A DNA stretch of 64,000 bases. It comes from CAIKMD01 sp963702925. Lineage in GTDB: Bacteria > Pseudomonadota > Alphaproteobacteria > ATCC43930 > CGMCC-115725. Both the position numbers and the translations under genes were made by a program. Below the pieces are notes generated by a model. The model was not told where the DNA came from. It saw nothing but the letters and a program-made list of their open reading frames with translations, and ran no database searches. The stretch spans positions 2,418,001 through 2,482,000 of the forward strand of contig OY969771.1 of NCBI GenBank assembly GCA_963702925.1, written 5' to 3'. Shown piece by piece: positions 17,376-26,482 of the stretch (the stretch's first letter is position 1; every line of letters begins with the position of its first letter).

Positions 17376-19853
17376 ATGGGCGCTTTCACCCCGGTTCCGC
17401 GGGTCCTGGCAGTCCTAGGGCCTACTAACACCGGCAAGACCCATCTCGCGATCGAACGCATGCTCGGCCATGGCACGGGCATGATCGGCTTCCCGCTCCG
17501 GCTTCTGGCGCGCGAGAATTACGACCGGGTCGTGGCCTTGAAAGGCCGCCGCGCGGTCGCGCTCATCACCGGCGAAGAAAAGATTATCCCGCCGAACCCG
17601 GCTTATTTCGTCTGCACCGTCGAATCGATGCCGCTCGACCGCCCGGTCGATTTCCTGGCGGTGGACGAAATCCAGCTTTGCGGCGATTCCGAGCGCGGCC
17701 ACGTCTTCACCAACCGCCTGCTGCATGCGCGCGGCACGGCCGAGACGATGTTTCTCGGCGCCGACACGATAAGGCCGCTGCTGCGCCGGCTGGTACCCGA
17801 AGCGGAATATATCGGCCGGCCGCGCTTCTCGACCCTTTCCTATGCCGGGCCGCGGAAGATCACGCGCCTGCCGCCGCGCAGCGCCGTGGTCGCTTTCGCG
17901 GTCGCCGATGTCTTCGCCCTTGGCGAGCTGATGCGCCGCCAACGCGGCGGCACGGCCGTGGTGCTGGGCGCGCTCAGCCCGCGTGCGCGCAATGCCCAAG
18001 TCGGGCTGTTCCAATCGGGCGAGGTCGATTACCTGGTCGCGACCGATGCGATCGGCATGGGCCTCAACATGGACCTCGATCACGTCGCCTTCGCGAAATT
18101 GGCGAAGTTCGATGGCCGCGGCCCGCGCCGCTTGGTCGCGGCCGAGATCGGACAAATCGCCGGTCGCGCCGGCCGGCATATGAGCGACGGAACTTTCGGC
18201 ACGACCGGCGAACTCGGGCCGCTCGATCCCGAGATCGTCGAAGCGGTCGAAAATCACCGCTTCGATCCCTTGCCGCGGCTGTATTGGCGCAATGCGCGAC
18301 TCAATTATCGCTCGCTCGGCGGTTTGTTGAAGAGCTTGGAGGAGCGACCGCCTTTGCCGGGGCTCGTGCCGGCGCGCGAGGCGGATGATCATTTGACCCT
18401 CGCGACCTTGGCAAAGATGTCGGACATCGCGGTCTGCGCCGTGCATCCCGATTCGGTGCGCCTCCTCTGGGAAGTTTGCCAGATCCCCGATTTCCGCAAA
18501 GTCATGCGCGACACCCATGCGCGGCTTCTGGCGCAGATCTATCTCCATCTCGTCGGCCGGACCGGACGCTTGCCGACCGATTGGGTCGCCACGCAGGTCA
18601 ATCGTCTCGACCGCAGCGACGGCGACATCGATACGCTGATGGCGCGCATCGCCCATATCCGCACCTGGACCTATATCGCGCATCGCCCCGATTGGCTGGC
18701 CGATGCTGCCGCCTGGCAAGAGCGCGCGCGGGCGATCGAGGACAATCTCTCCGATGCGCTGCACGATCGCATCACGCAGCGTTTCGTCGATCGCCGCTCG
18801 GCGTTTTTGGTGCGGCAATTGGCGTCCTCGCGCGAGCTGCTGGCGTCGGTCAGCCGCGACGGCGAAGTCAGAGTCGAAGGCCATCCGGTCGGGCGGCTTG
18901 CCGGATTCCGTTTCGTGCCCGACGCGGTCGCGAATACCGAAGCCGCGAAGACCTTGCTCACTGCCGCCAATCGCGTCTTGCGCAACGAGATCGAGGCGCG
19001 CGCGCGCATCCTGGCCGACGCGCCGGATGAAGAATTCGCGCTGAACCAGACGGGCACGATGTTTTGGCGCGGCGGCGCGGTCGGCCGGTTGGTGGCCGGC
19101 GAGGCCGCGCTCGAGCCGCGTGTCGAAGCGCTGGCGAGCGATTTCCTCGATGGCAATGTGCGCGAGATGGTGCGCCGGCGCCTCGCCGCGTTCTGGCGCG
19201 CGCAGCTGCAACAGCGGTTCGCTGCGGTGATGCGCTTGCGCGCGGCCGAGCTTGATGGTCCGGCGCGGGGACTGGTTTACCAGCTATCCGAAGCGCTCGG
19301 CGCTTTGCCGGCCGCTGCGGTCGTCGCGCAATGCGCGGCGTTGCGGCGCGGCGATCGCAAGCTTCTGGCGCGGCTCGGGGTTCGGCTCGGCACCGAGTCG
19401 GTCTATCTCGAGGGCTTGTTCCGGCGCGACGCGGCCAATTTTGCCGCCATGCTCTGGGCGGTGAAGAATGAGGCGCTTGCGCCCAAAGTGCCGGGCGGCG
19501 TCGCGGCGCCGCGCGATCCGGCCACGTCGGAAACGGCTTACCTCGCGATCGGCTATCGCGTGCTCGGGCCGCGCGTGCTGCGCGCCGACAAGGTCGAGCT
19601 CCTGGCCGTGGCGGCGCGGCGTTTGTCGCAGCAAGGTCCGTTCCCGCCGAGCGCGGAACTTGCCGCGCTTGCCGGCGCGTCGCTCCATGATCTGCCGGCG
19701 ATGCTGACGAGCCTCTCCTATCGCGCGGTCCATGATGGCAGCGGCGTGACATTCCATACGCGGCGCCCGGCGAAACGGCGCTTGGCGCAAGTGGTGGCGC
19801 CGCGCGCCGACAGCCCCTTTGCGAAGCTTGCTAGCTTGCGTTTTGCGCAATGA
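17376..19853 (+). CDS. SUV3-type ATP-dependent RNA helicase
   Basis: Superfamily 2 helicase of 825 residues related to mitochondrial SUV3. Walker A reads GPTNTGKT (residues 15-22), motif II is DEIQ at 97-100, and motif VI is QIAGRAGRH. The long C-terminal part is alpha-helical and specific to this family. It overlaps the following S4 gene by 4 bp (ATGA). In many alphaproteobacteria this helicase precedes S4, fdxA and carD, pointing to RNA metabolism. Confidence 0.9.
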   Translation: MGAFTPVPRVLAVLGPTNTGKTHLAIERMLGHGTGMIGFPLRLLARENYDRVVALKGRRAVALITGEEKIIPPNPAYFVCTVESMPLDRPVDFLAVDEIQLCGDSERGHVFTNRLLHARGTAETMFLGADTIRPLLRRLVPEAEYIGRPRFSTLSYAGPRKITRLPPRSAVVAFAVADVFALGELMRRQRGGTAVVLGALSPRARNAQVGLFQSGEVDYLVATDAIGMGLNMDLDHVAFAKLAKFDGRGPRRLVAAEIGQIAGRAGRHMSDGTFGTTGELGPLDPEIVEAVENHRFDPLPRLYWRNARLNYRSLGGLLKSLEERPPLPGLVPAREADDHLTLATLAKMSDIAVCAVHPDSVRLLWEVCQIPDFRKVMRDTHARLLAQIYLHLVGRTGRLPTDWVATQVNRLDRSDGDIDTLMARIAHIRTWTYIAHRPDWLADAAAWQERARAIEDNLSDALHDRITQRFVDRRSAFLVRQLASSRELLASVSRDGEVRVEGHPVGRLAGFRFVPDAVANTEAAKTLLTAANRVLRNEIEARARILADAPDEEFALNQTGTMFWRGGAVGRLVAGEAALEPRVEALASDFLDGNVREMVRRRLAAFWRAQLQQRFAAVMRLRAAELDGPARGLVYQLSEALGALPAAAVVAQCAALRRGDRKLLARLGVRLGTESVYLEGLFRRDAANFAAMLWAVKNEALAPKVPGGVAAPRDPATSETAYLAIGYRVLGPRVLRADKVELLAVAARRLSQQGPFPPSAELAALAGASLHDLPAMLTSLSYRAVHDGSGVTFHTRRPAKRRLAQVVAPRADSPFAKLASLRFAQ

Positions 19854-20215
19854 GCAGCAGCGCGCAGCCGCCATCCGTTCCGGTGCTGCGTCTCGATAAA
19901 TGGCTGTGGTTTGCGCGCGTCGTCCGCACCCGCTCTCTGGCAACGAAACTCTGCGCCGCCGGTTGTGTCGTGCTGAGCGGCCATCCATCGGTGAAGGCGC
20001 ATCAATTGGTTCGGATCGGCGATGTCGTCACGATCGAGCTTTCCCATCAGCGCCGGCGTCTGATCGTGCGCGCTCTCGGCACGCGTCGCGGCCCGCCCGC
20101 CGAAGCACGCGCGCTTTACGACGAGCCGGCGCCACCTCTCTCATTGCGCGATACCGAGCCCGCCTGGATCTCGCTTTTCGCCGACGAGGACGAACGCTCC
20201 GAGGTCAACGCCTGA
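19850..20215 (+). CDS. S4 domain RNA-binding protein (Hsp15/HslR-like)
   Basis: A 121-residue protein with an N-terminal S4 domain: LRLDKWLWFARVVRTRSLA, then AGCVVLSGHPSVKAHQLVRIGD. It resembles Hsp15, which binds stalled 50S subunits. Translation is coupled to the helicase through a 4-bp overlap. The last 11 bp overlap the 3' end of the convergent extensin-like gene. Function with the helicase in RNA handling is inferred from context. Confidence 0.88.
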   Translation: MSSSAQPPSVPVLRLDKWLWFARVVRTRSLATKLCAAGCVVLSGHPSVKAHQLVRIGDVVTIELSHQRRRLIVRALGTRRGPPAEARALYDEPAPPLSLRDTEPAWISLFADEDERSEVNA

Positions 20216-20849
20216 CGCAGAGCTTGTAAGGCCCGAGATCCAGATGGATATGGTTGAGATGATCGGCGTCCGAATCGGGCGTCAGTACGACGTTGAAATA
20301 CTGACAGGCCTGCCCCGCCACCGCGCGCAGGAAATCGCGCGCTTTGCCGCGCCGGTTCCAGTCCTGCGCGACCATAATCTTGGCGCCGTCGGCGAGTTCG
20401 AAGCCGGCCAGATCGAGCGCCATGCCGGTGGCATGGGCGCTCTCGCGCCCGGCTCGCGTGCTGCGACAGCTATAGGCGCCGAAATCGATGATCGCTTTTA
20501 GGTTCTGCCCGAAATAGCGCTGTGCCAGTGGCCGGGCGACCTCGCGCTCGAACCGGTCGAACTCGACCACGAAGGGACAATTCGCGATGGCGGGACGATT
20601 CCACGGAATCGTAGCCGCCGTGACGCGCACCGGGTTTTCGACCCGGCACGAAGAACTGGCGCTTGCCGCGATCGGCGCGACTTGATACTGGACGCCGAGC
20701 CGGCCGAGCTCGGCGAGGCAGCTTTCTCCGCCGCTTCTTTCGATCGGCGGTGCCCCCGTCCTGGCGGCGCAGGCAGCGAGCGCAAGGGCGCCGGCAAGGC
20801 ACACCAAGCGGCGCAACGGCAAGGACATAGGGAAGCGCAAGGCCTTCAT
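20205..20849 (-). CDS. Extensin-like C-terminal domain lipoprotein (LAS-type peptidase fold)
   Basis: Predicted periplasmic lipoprotein of 214 residues. A lipobox (LALAACAA) follows the hydrophobic start. The extensin-like C domain carries SAHATGMALDLAGF and a DADHLNHIHLDLG ending, the histidine/aspartate zinc ligands expected of the LAS (VanY/MepA-like) peptidase fold, plus paired cysteines. A role in peptidoglycan trimming is likely. A second ATG (MSLPLRR) could be the start. It converges on the S4 gene. Confidence 0.83.
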   Translation of the reverse strand: MKALRFPMSLPLRRLVCLAGALALAACAARTGAPPIERSGGESCLAELGRLGVQYQVAPIAASASSSCRVENPVRVTAATIPWNRPAIANCPFVVEFDRFEREVARPLAQRYFGQNLKAIIDFGAYSCRSTRAGRESAHATGMALDLAGFELADGAKIMVAQDWNRRGKARDFLRAVAGQACQYFNVVLTPDSDADHLNHIHLDLGPYKLCVRR

Positions 20850-20914
20850 CGCTATACGTCGATATTACAATGGTTTATGATAAAATGCTCGTCTGAACTT
20901 GAGCCGTCGATGCA

Positions 20915-21925
20915 ATGATCATTGATTCAATTGAAAATCGGGATTTCGCGCACTTCGCCAAAGCGCGCATCGTGATTACCGGCGGCCTGGGTTTCATCGG
21001 CTCGGCCTTGGCGATCCGGCTGGTCGAGCTCGGCGGCGATCTCGTGCTGGTCGACAATCTCGCGCCCAATTACGGCGGCAATCTTTTCAACGTCGCGCCG
21101 GTGCGCGAACGCGTGCGGATCGAGATTGTCGATATCCGCGATACCGCACGGCTCAAGCCGCTGCTCGATGGTTGCGATCATCTCTTCAACCTCGCCGGTC
21201 AGACGAGCCATTTGGATTCGATGCATGATCCGGTGACCGATCTCGAGATCAATTGCCTTGCGCAGCTCACCTTGCTCGAGGCGTGTCGCGCGGTCTGCCC
21301 CGCGGCAAATATTGTTTTTGCCTCCACGCGCCAGATCTATGGCCGGCCGCTCTATCTGCCGGTCGACGAGAAACATCCGCTCCATCCCGTCGACGTCAAC
21401 GGCGTCAACAAAATGGCGGGCGAGGCCTATCACATCCTTTATCACGACGTGTACGGCATGAAGGCGACGGCGTTGCGGCTGACCAATACTTACGGTCCGC
21501 GCATGCGGATCAAGGATGCGCGTCAGACTTTCGTCGGCATCTGGCTGCGGCAGGTGATCGAGGACAAGCCGTTCGAGGTTTGGGGCGGTGCGCAAAAGCG
21601 CGACTTCACCTATGTCGATGACGCCGTCGATGCGTTGCTGCGCGCTGCCATCAGCGCCGAAGCCAAAGGCAAGGTCTTCAATCTCGGCGGCGAGCGGGTC
21701 GTGACCTTGAACGAGCTTGCCGCGCTTCTGGTTGCGGCCAATCGCGGCGGCAGCTTTGCCAATCACGAATTTCCGGCCGAACGCCGGCGGATTGATATTG
21801 GCGACTATTACGCCGATGATTCGCTTTTCCGCCGCGTCACGGGGTGGCAGCCTGCTGTACCGTTGGCCGCGGGCCTCGAACGCTCGCTGGCCTATTTCCG
21901 GGAGCATCGCGCGCATTATGTCTGA
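20915..21925 (+). CDS. NAD-dependent epimerase/dehydratase (extended SDR), surface glycan pathway
   Basis: Extended short-chain dehydrogenase of 336 residues acting on a nucleotide sugar. The NAD-binding motif GGLGFIG is at residues 23-29, FASTRQIYG supplies the usual Ser/Thr, and LRLTNTYGPRM is a sugar-binding motif. The YxxxK position reads NGVNK (Asn162 where Tyr is normal, Lys166 kept), so the classical catalytic tyrosine is missing. The aminotransferase start overlaps its stop by 8 bp, suggesting consecutive steps to an amino sugar. Confidence 0.85.
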   Translation: MIIDSIENRDFAHFAKARIVITGGLGFIGSALAIRLVELGGDLVLVDNLAPNYGGNLFNVAPVRERVRIEIVDIRDTARLKPLLDGCDHLFNLAGQTSHLDSMHDPVTDLEINCLAQLTLLEACRAVCPAANIVFASTRQIYGRPLYLPVDEKHPLHPVDVNGVNKMAGEAYHILYHDVYGMKATALRLTNTYGPRMRIKDARQTFVGIWLRQVIEDKPFEVWGGAQKRDFTYVDDAVDALLRAAISAEAKGKVFNLGGERVVTLNELAALLVAANRGGSFANHEFPAERRRIDIGDYYADDSLFRRVTGWQPAVPLAAGLERSLAYFREHRAHYV

Positions 21926-23054
21926 GCCACCGATTCCCCAGGCCGATCCCAAGGCCGGGTATCTCGCGCAACGCCGCGCGATCGACGCGGCGATGGCGCG
22001 GGTGCTCGATAGCGGACGCTACATTCTGGGACCGGAGACGCGCGCCTTCGAAAGCGAATTTGCCGCTTATATCGGCTGCCGTTATGGCATCGGCGTGGGA
22101 AGCGGGACCGAAGCGCTGGTGCTCGCCCTGAAAGCCTTGCAGCTCGCGCCGGGCGAGGTGGTCGCGACGGTCTCCCATACCGCGGTCGCGACCGTCGCCG
22201 CGATCGAGCTCGCCGGGCTGCAGCCGCTGCTGCTCGATATCGACAAGGCGACCTATACGCTCGATGCGCAGGAATTCGCGCGCGCTCTCGCTCGCTCGCC
22301 CAAGACCGGCGCGGGCCGCATCGCCGCGGTGATCCCGGTGCATCTTTACGGTCTCGCCGCGGATCTGAGCGCGATTCTCGAGCTCGCGCGCCAGCATGAC
22401 GTGCGCGTGATCGAGGATTGCGCGCAAAGCCATGGCGCGCTGTCGGCGGGCAAACGCCTCGGCGCGTTCGGCGATCTTGCCGCATTCAGCTTCTATCCGA
22501 CCAAGAATTTGGGCGCGCTGGGCGATGGCGGGGCGGTATTGACCAATGATCCTGCGCTTGCTGCCCGGCTCGCCGAGCTGCGCGAATATGGCTGGCGCGA
22601 GCGTTACGTCAGTCATCTCGCCGGCATGAATTCGCGTCTCGACGAGCTTCAGGCCGCGATCCTGCGGCCGAAACTCCGTCATCTCGATGCCGACAATGCG
22701 CGCCGTCAGGCGATTGCCGGCGCCTACGACGAAGGGCTGCGCGGCCTCGGCCTTGGCTTGCCGTCGCGCCGGCCGGGCGCAACTCATGTGTTTCACCAAT
22801 ATGTCGTGCGCACCATGCGACGCGACGCGCTGCGGGCGGACCTCGACGCGCACGGCGTCGGCACGAATATCCATTATCCCGTGCCGGTGCATCTCCAGCC
22901 CGCCTATCGCGGCCGGGTCGCGATCGGGCCGAGCGGTCTGGCGGAAAGCGAGCGCGCTGCGCGCGAAGTGTTGAGCTTGCCGATGTTTCCGCAGCTCGAT
23001 GATGTCCAGATTGCGCGCGTGATCGCGGCGCTGCGGCGGCTCAGCTCCGGCTGA
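21918..23054 (+). CDS. DegT/DnrJ/EryC1/StrS family sugar aminotransferase
   Basis: PLP-dependent aminotransferase of 378 residues that converts a keto-sugar nucleotide to an amino sugar. The PLP-lysine motif is FYPTKNLGALGDGGA; IEDCAQSHGA holds the cofactor-binding aspartate; GVGSGTEAL is the phosphate-binding loop. The ATG at 21918 overlaps the epimerase stop. Its last 14 bp overlap the 3' end of the convergent glycosyltransferase. The product sugar cannot be named from sequence. Confidence 0.9.
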   Translation: MSEPPIPQADPKAGYLAQRRAIDAAMARVLDSGRYILGPETRAFESEFAAYIGCRYGIGVGSGTEALVLALKALQLAPGEVVATVSHTAVATVAAIELAGLQPLLLDIDKATYTLDAQEFARALARSPKTGAGRIAAVIPVHLYGLAADLSAILELARQHDVRVIEDCAQSHGALSAGKRLGAFGDLAAFSFYPTKNLGALGDGGAVLTNDPALAARLAELREYGWRERYVSHLAGMNSRLDELQAAILRPKLRHLDADNARRQAIAGAYDEGLRGLGLGLPSRRPGATHVFHQYVVRTMRRDALRADLDAHGVGTNIHYPVPVHLQPAYRGRVAIGPSGLAESERAAREVLSLPMFPQLDDVQIARVIAALRRLSSG

Positions 23055-24009
23055 CGATCGCGGGCTGGCTGCGGTGCTCGGCCACGTCGTTGCGGGTGAC
23101 GTCGCGCACGACCGCTTGCGGCTTGCGGTTGACTGTGAGATAGAGCCGGCCGAGATATTCGCCGATAATGCCGAGCATGATGAGCTGCATGCCGAGCAGC
23201 AGCAGGGTTGCGACGGTGAGCGACGCCCAGCCGGGCGGGGTTGCACGCAGCATCGCTTCGCCGATGGCCCAGATGGCGCCGAAAAGGCCAAGACCGCTCA
23301 GGCCGAATCCGGCGACGGTCGCGATCCGCAAGGGGATCACCGAGAAGTTCACCGCCATGCTCAGCCAGAGCCGCAGCAACCGCGTGATCGTGTAATTGCT
23401 GCGCCCGGCAAAGCGCGGCAGGTGCTCGACCTCGAGCGTGCCGACGCTCTGCGTCGCTTGCAGGATCAAGCCGTCTATATAGGGAAACGGTCCCTCGTAT
23501 TTGGTCACCTCGCGCACGACGAGCGCGCTGACGCAGCGAAAGCTGGAGAGATAAAGCCCTTTCGGCTTGTCGATGACGATGTCGGCAACCAAATTGGCGA
23601 AGCGGCTGCCAAGATTGCGCCAGCCCGCATGCTGCTTCTTCGCGTAATAGGTATAGATCACGTCCTTGCCGGTCTTTTGCGCGTGCTCCAACAAGCGCAG
23701 CACTTCGCTCGGCGGGTTTTGCAGATCGTCGTCCATGGTGATGACGTGCGCGCCCTTTGCCTCGCGCAGCCCCGTCATGACCGCATTATGCTCGCCGAAA
23801 TTGCGCGCGAGATTGACCACGGTCAGCGGCACCTTGGCGCGCGCCTGCAGCCGGCGGCATTCGAACAGGCTCGCATCGGGGCTGCAGTCATTGACCAGCA
23901 CGATTTCGTGCCCGCCCGGAACCGCAATCAATTCGAGCGCTTCGACCAGCTCGCCGATGCTGTCGGCGCCGTTATAGACCGGGATGACGATGGTAAGGGC
24001 GAGAGTCAT
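23041..24009 (-). CDS. Family 2 glycosyltransferase with C-terminal membrane helices
   Basis: A 322-residue GT-A enzyme of the DPM1/ArnC/GtrB type that loads sugar onto a polyprenyl phosphate. The N-terminal motif IVIPVYNGADSIGE, the metal-binding TMDDDLQNPP and the KGLYLSSFR region fit the family; two long hydrophobic helices (about 225-250 and 260-285) anchor it in the inner membrane. It overlaps the upstream methyltransferase by ATGA. It could supply lipid-linked sugar to the GT-C enzyme two genes upstream. Confidence 0.88.
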   Translation of the reverse strand: MTLALTIVIPVYNGADSIGELVEALELIAVPGGHEIVLVNDCSPDASLFECRRLQARAKVPLTVVNLARNFGEHNAVMTGLREAKGAHVITMDDDLQNPPSEVLRLLEHAQKTGKDVIYTYYAKKQHAGWRNLGSRFANLVADIVIDKPKGLYLSSFRCVSALVVREVTKYEGPFPYIDGLILQATQSVGTLEVEHLPRFAGRSNYTITRLLRLWLSMAVNFSVIPLRIATVAGFGLSGLGLFGAIWAIGEAMLRATPPGWASLTVATLLLLGMQLIMLGIIGEYLGRLYLTVNRKPQAVVRDVTRNDVAEHRSQPAIVSRS

Positions 24010-24737
24010 GATTTTACTGCCGTGGCGAGAATCGACCCGCCGAAGGGAAAGTGCAAGCGGTGCTTGGCGAGCCAAGCTTCGAATCCAACCGTGGCACGAA
24101 AAAGGCGCTCGAGCGGCGCTGGCAGCAGTGCCACGTCGCTCGCGCCCTTCCGGTGGGTGAGCCGCTGCAGCACCATGAGCGGAAACAACAGGCTGTTCCA
24201 ATAGCGGATCTCGATCCGCGCGAAGCCGGCGTCGCGCAGAAGCGCGCGCACTTCGCCGCGGCCGAAGCGCCGGACATTGTCGACCGCGCGGTCATGGCCC
24301 GACAGCAGCCAGCGATAGGCTGGCAGGTTGAGGACGACTACACCATCGGGCTTGAGGCAGGATCGGATGCTCAGCAAGGCCGCGCCAGGCTCGACGCCGC
24401 GATGACACAGAACATCGGCGCTGAAGACCGCGTCGAAGGCGGATTCCCGGAACGGCAATGCCGTGGTCGAACCCACCGCAATGATCGCGCCGCTTTTGTC
24501 GCGCGCCGTGGCGGCGGCCAAACCATCGAGCTCGACCCCGAAGCGGCATAGCTGTGGCAGCTCACGGCCGAGCCGCGCCAGCAAGCCGCCCGTGCCGCAG
24601 CCGGCATCGAGAATGACAAGGTTCGGCCGCGAAGGTGCGGCATGGCTGCAGGCGGCGATGAGATTGAGATGGAGGCCGTGAAACCACCAGGCCCGGTCTT
24701 CGACGGCCGCCATCAGCTCGTATTCGCGGCGCTCCAC
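24006..24737 (-). CDS. Class I SAM-dependent methyltransferase
   Basis: About 243 residues with motif I VILDAGCGTGG and DAVFSADVLCHRG, followed by LKPDGVVVLNLPAY, the Methyltransf_11-like core. The start is uncertain: GTG at 24737 (giving MERREYELM and the WWFHGLH region seen in related enzymes) is preferred, with ATG at 24713 as alternative; the frame stays open into the upstream gene. It probably modifies a sugar or lipid intermediate of the glycan pathway. Confidence 0.75.
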   Translation of the reverse strand: MERREYELMAAVEDRAWWFHGLHLNLIAACSHAAPSRPNLVILDAGCGTGGLLARLGRELPQLCRFGVELDGLAAATARDKSGAIIAVGSTTALPFRESAFDAVFSADVLCHRGVEPGAALLSIRSCLKPDGVVVLNLPAYRWLLSGHDRAVDNVRRFGRGEVRALLRDAGFARIEIRYWNSLLFPLMVLQRLTHRKGASDVALLPAPLERLFRATVGFEAWLAKHRLHFPFGGSILATAVKS

Positions 24738-24769
24738 CGTTTTGTCGAGGCCTGAAGGCCGCGTCCGTT

Positions 24770-26446
24770 CTAGCGGCCGCCGGCGAGCAAGGCCGGCCGC
24801 GCACCGGCCACGATGTCGCGCCGGTCGAGCACCAAAGAGAGCAGCGTGTCGAGCCGCTCGACGCGATAAATCTCCTTGCCGGGAAGGGATTTGTCGCAAT
24901 CGTCCTTGGTGAAGGCGATGAAGAAATCGGCGTTCTCGCGATCGTCGGTGTAGACGAAATTCGGCGGGAAATAATACGCCGCCGAGCCGGGCGGCCCGCA
25001 GACCGCGACGGTGAAATCGTGATCCATGAAATCGGCGCCGTATTCGGCCTTCAAATGCTCCTGCAGCCCTTGCACGGCCTCGGCATAGGAATTGGCCCAG
25101 TAATCGAGCTTGAACAGACCCTGCGCGCCTTCGGTCCCGCCGATGAAAGCGTTGTAATAGACATATTCGTCGGGATGCAGCCGGGCCATGATGCCGACAT
25201 GCACCAGGCCGTAAACCGCGAGCGCGGCAAGCGCCGTACGGCGGACGCGCAGCATGTTGAGCCGATCGAGCGCGTGATCGGCCAGAAGCGCGGTTATGGC
25301 CGCGATCAGCGGCAGCACGAAGATGAAATGGCGCATGCCGTCAAACAGCACCGCCTTGATCGCCACCGCATAGCCCACCGGGAAGAGAATCGCGAAGGCG
25401 ACGATAAAGCGGCCGAGCACGACGGTCCGGCCCAGCCCTGCGAAGTTGTGCCACAGCGCCCAGATCGCAACGAAAGGTGCCGCCACCAACAGCAGAAGGA
25501 TGAGCTCGGGCAGCGCGAGCAGAATATGGACGGGCAAATAAGTCCAAGGCAGGTCAGTGGCCGGGAAATAATGGCCGGCGAACAGCGTGCGGAACGGAAA
25601 GGTTTCGTGCGAGAAGGTCGCGAGCGCGGCGAGCGGGTGCTCGATCGGCGATCGTTGCGCCCAAGGCCAGAACAGCAACATCACCGGATAAGCCACCAGG
25701 GTCACTGGCAGATAGACGCGCCACGCGCTGGACCAACCGGCTTGGAGGAATTCTTTAGGCTCGCGCGTCTCAAGACCGCGCCACAGAACGAAAAGGCCGA
25801 GCAGCACGCCGAGATAGGCGAGCAGGAGAAACCCACCGACGCGTACGCCGAGCGTCAAGCCGCAGGCGACGCCGAGCTTCAACAGCAGCGCCGGCCGCGG
25901 CCGCGGCAGCTCGGGCAATAGCGACACCAGGTAATAGATCGACCAGACGGAACCCGCGGCAAACGGGATGTCCTTCGGGTTGTTGAACATTTGGCCGTAA
26001 TAGTTGGGCGTCAGCGCGAGGAAGAGTGTGGCAAGAAAGCCCGCGCGCGGGCCGCCCAGGGCGCGCCCGAGCTTCCAAGTGCCGATCAGCCCGACCACGC
26101 CGACGAGACCGTTGAGGAGATGGCGCGTTTCGTAAGTGCCGAAGGGCGAGACCTTGTTGAGGGCGGCGGCGGTCGAATCGAAGGCGGCGCCGTAATTGAA
26201 CAGGTCGAGCCAGTGCAGGCTGCGCAGATCGGTAAAGGCCGAAAGGTAATAGTCGAGGACGAAGATGCCGTACCAGTTATGAACGTCCTCGTCCCAGGTC
26301 ACGCCGTAATCTTGGAAGGTGAGCAGCACCAGCACGGTCGCGGCGAGAAACAGGATCAGCGCCAGCCCGTCCCAGGTGGGACGAGGTAGGCGCACGACAA
26401 TGCTATCGGCCTTGGCCGTGATTTGGCGCAACCCAGTGACCGTCAT
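24770..26446 (-). CDS. GT-C fold glycosyltransferase (family 39/ArnT-like), membrane
   Basis: Polytopic membrane protein of 558 residues. The first periplasmic loop holds DYGVTWDEDVHNWYG, with acidic residues as in GT-C enzymes that take sugar from polyprenyl phosphate; about ten hydrophobic segments and a soluble C-terminal part follow. The start at 26446 is chosen because GGAGAA lies 9 bases upstream; ATG at 26473 is an alternative. It lies in the minus-strand glycan operon. The acceptor is unknown. Confidence 0.8.
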   Translation of the reverse strand: MTVTGLRQITAKADSIVVRLPRPTWDGLALILFLAATVLVLLTFQDYGVTWDEDVHNWYGIFVLDYYLSAFTDLRSLHWLDLFNYGAAFDSTAAALNKVSPFGTYETRHLLNGLVGVVGLIGTWKLGRALGGPRAGFLATLFLALTPNYYGQMFNNPKDIPFAAGSVWSIYYLVSLLPELPRPRPALLLKLGVACGLTLGVRVGGFLLLAYLGVLLGLFVLWRGLETREPKEFLQAGWSSAWRVYLPVTLVAYPVMLLFWPWAQRSPIEHPLAALATFSHETFPFRTLFAGHYFPATDLPWTYLPVHILLALPELILLLLVAAPFVAIWALWHNFAGLGRTVVLGRFIVAFAILFPVGYAVAIKAVLFDGMRHFIFVLPLIAAITALLADHALDRLNMLRVRRTALAALAVYGLVHVGIMARLHPDEYVYYNAFIGGTEGAQGLFKLDYWANSYAEAVQGLQEHLKAEYGADFMDHDFTVAVCGPPGSAAYYFPPNFVYTDDRENADFFIAFTKDDCDKSLPGKEIYRVERLDTLLSLVLDRRDIVAGARPALLAGGR

Positions 26447-26482
26447 ACCCGAGCGTTCTCCACGCGCAAACATCGCCGGCTT

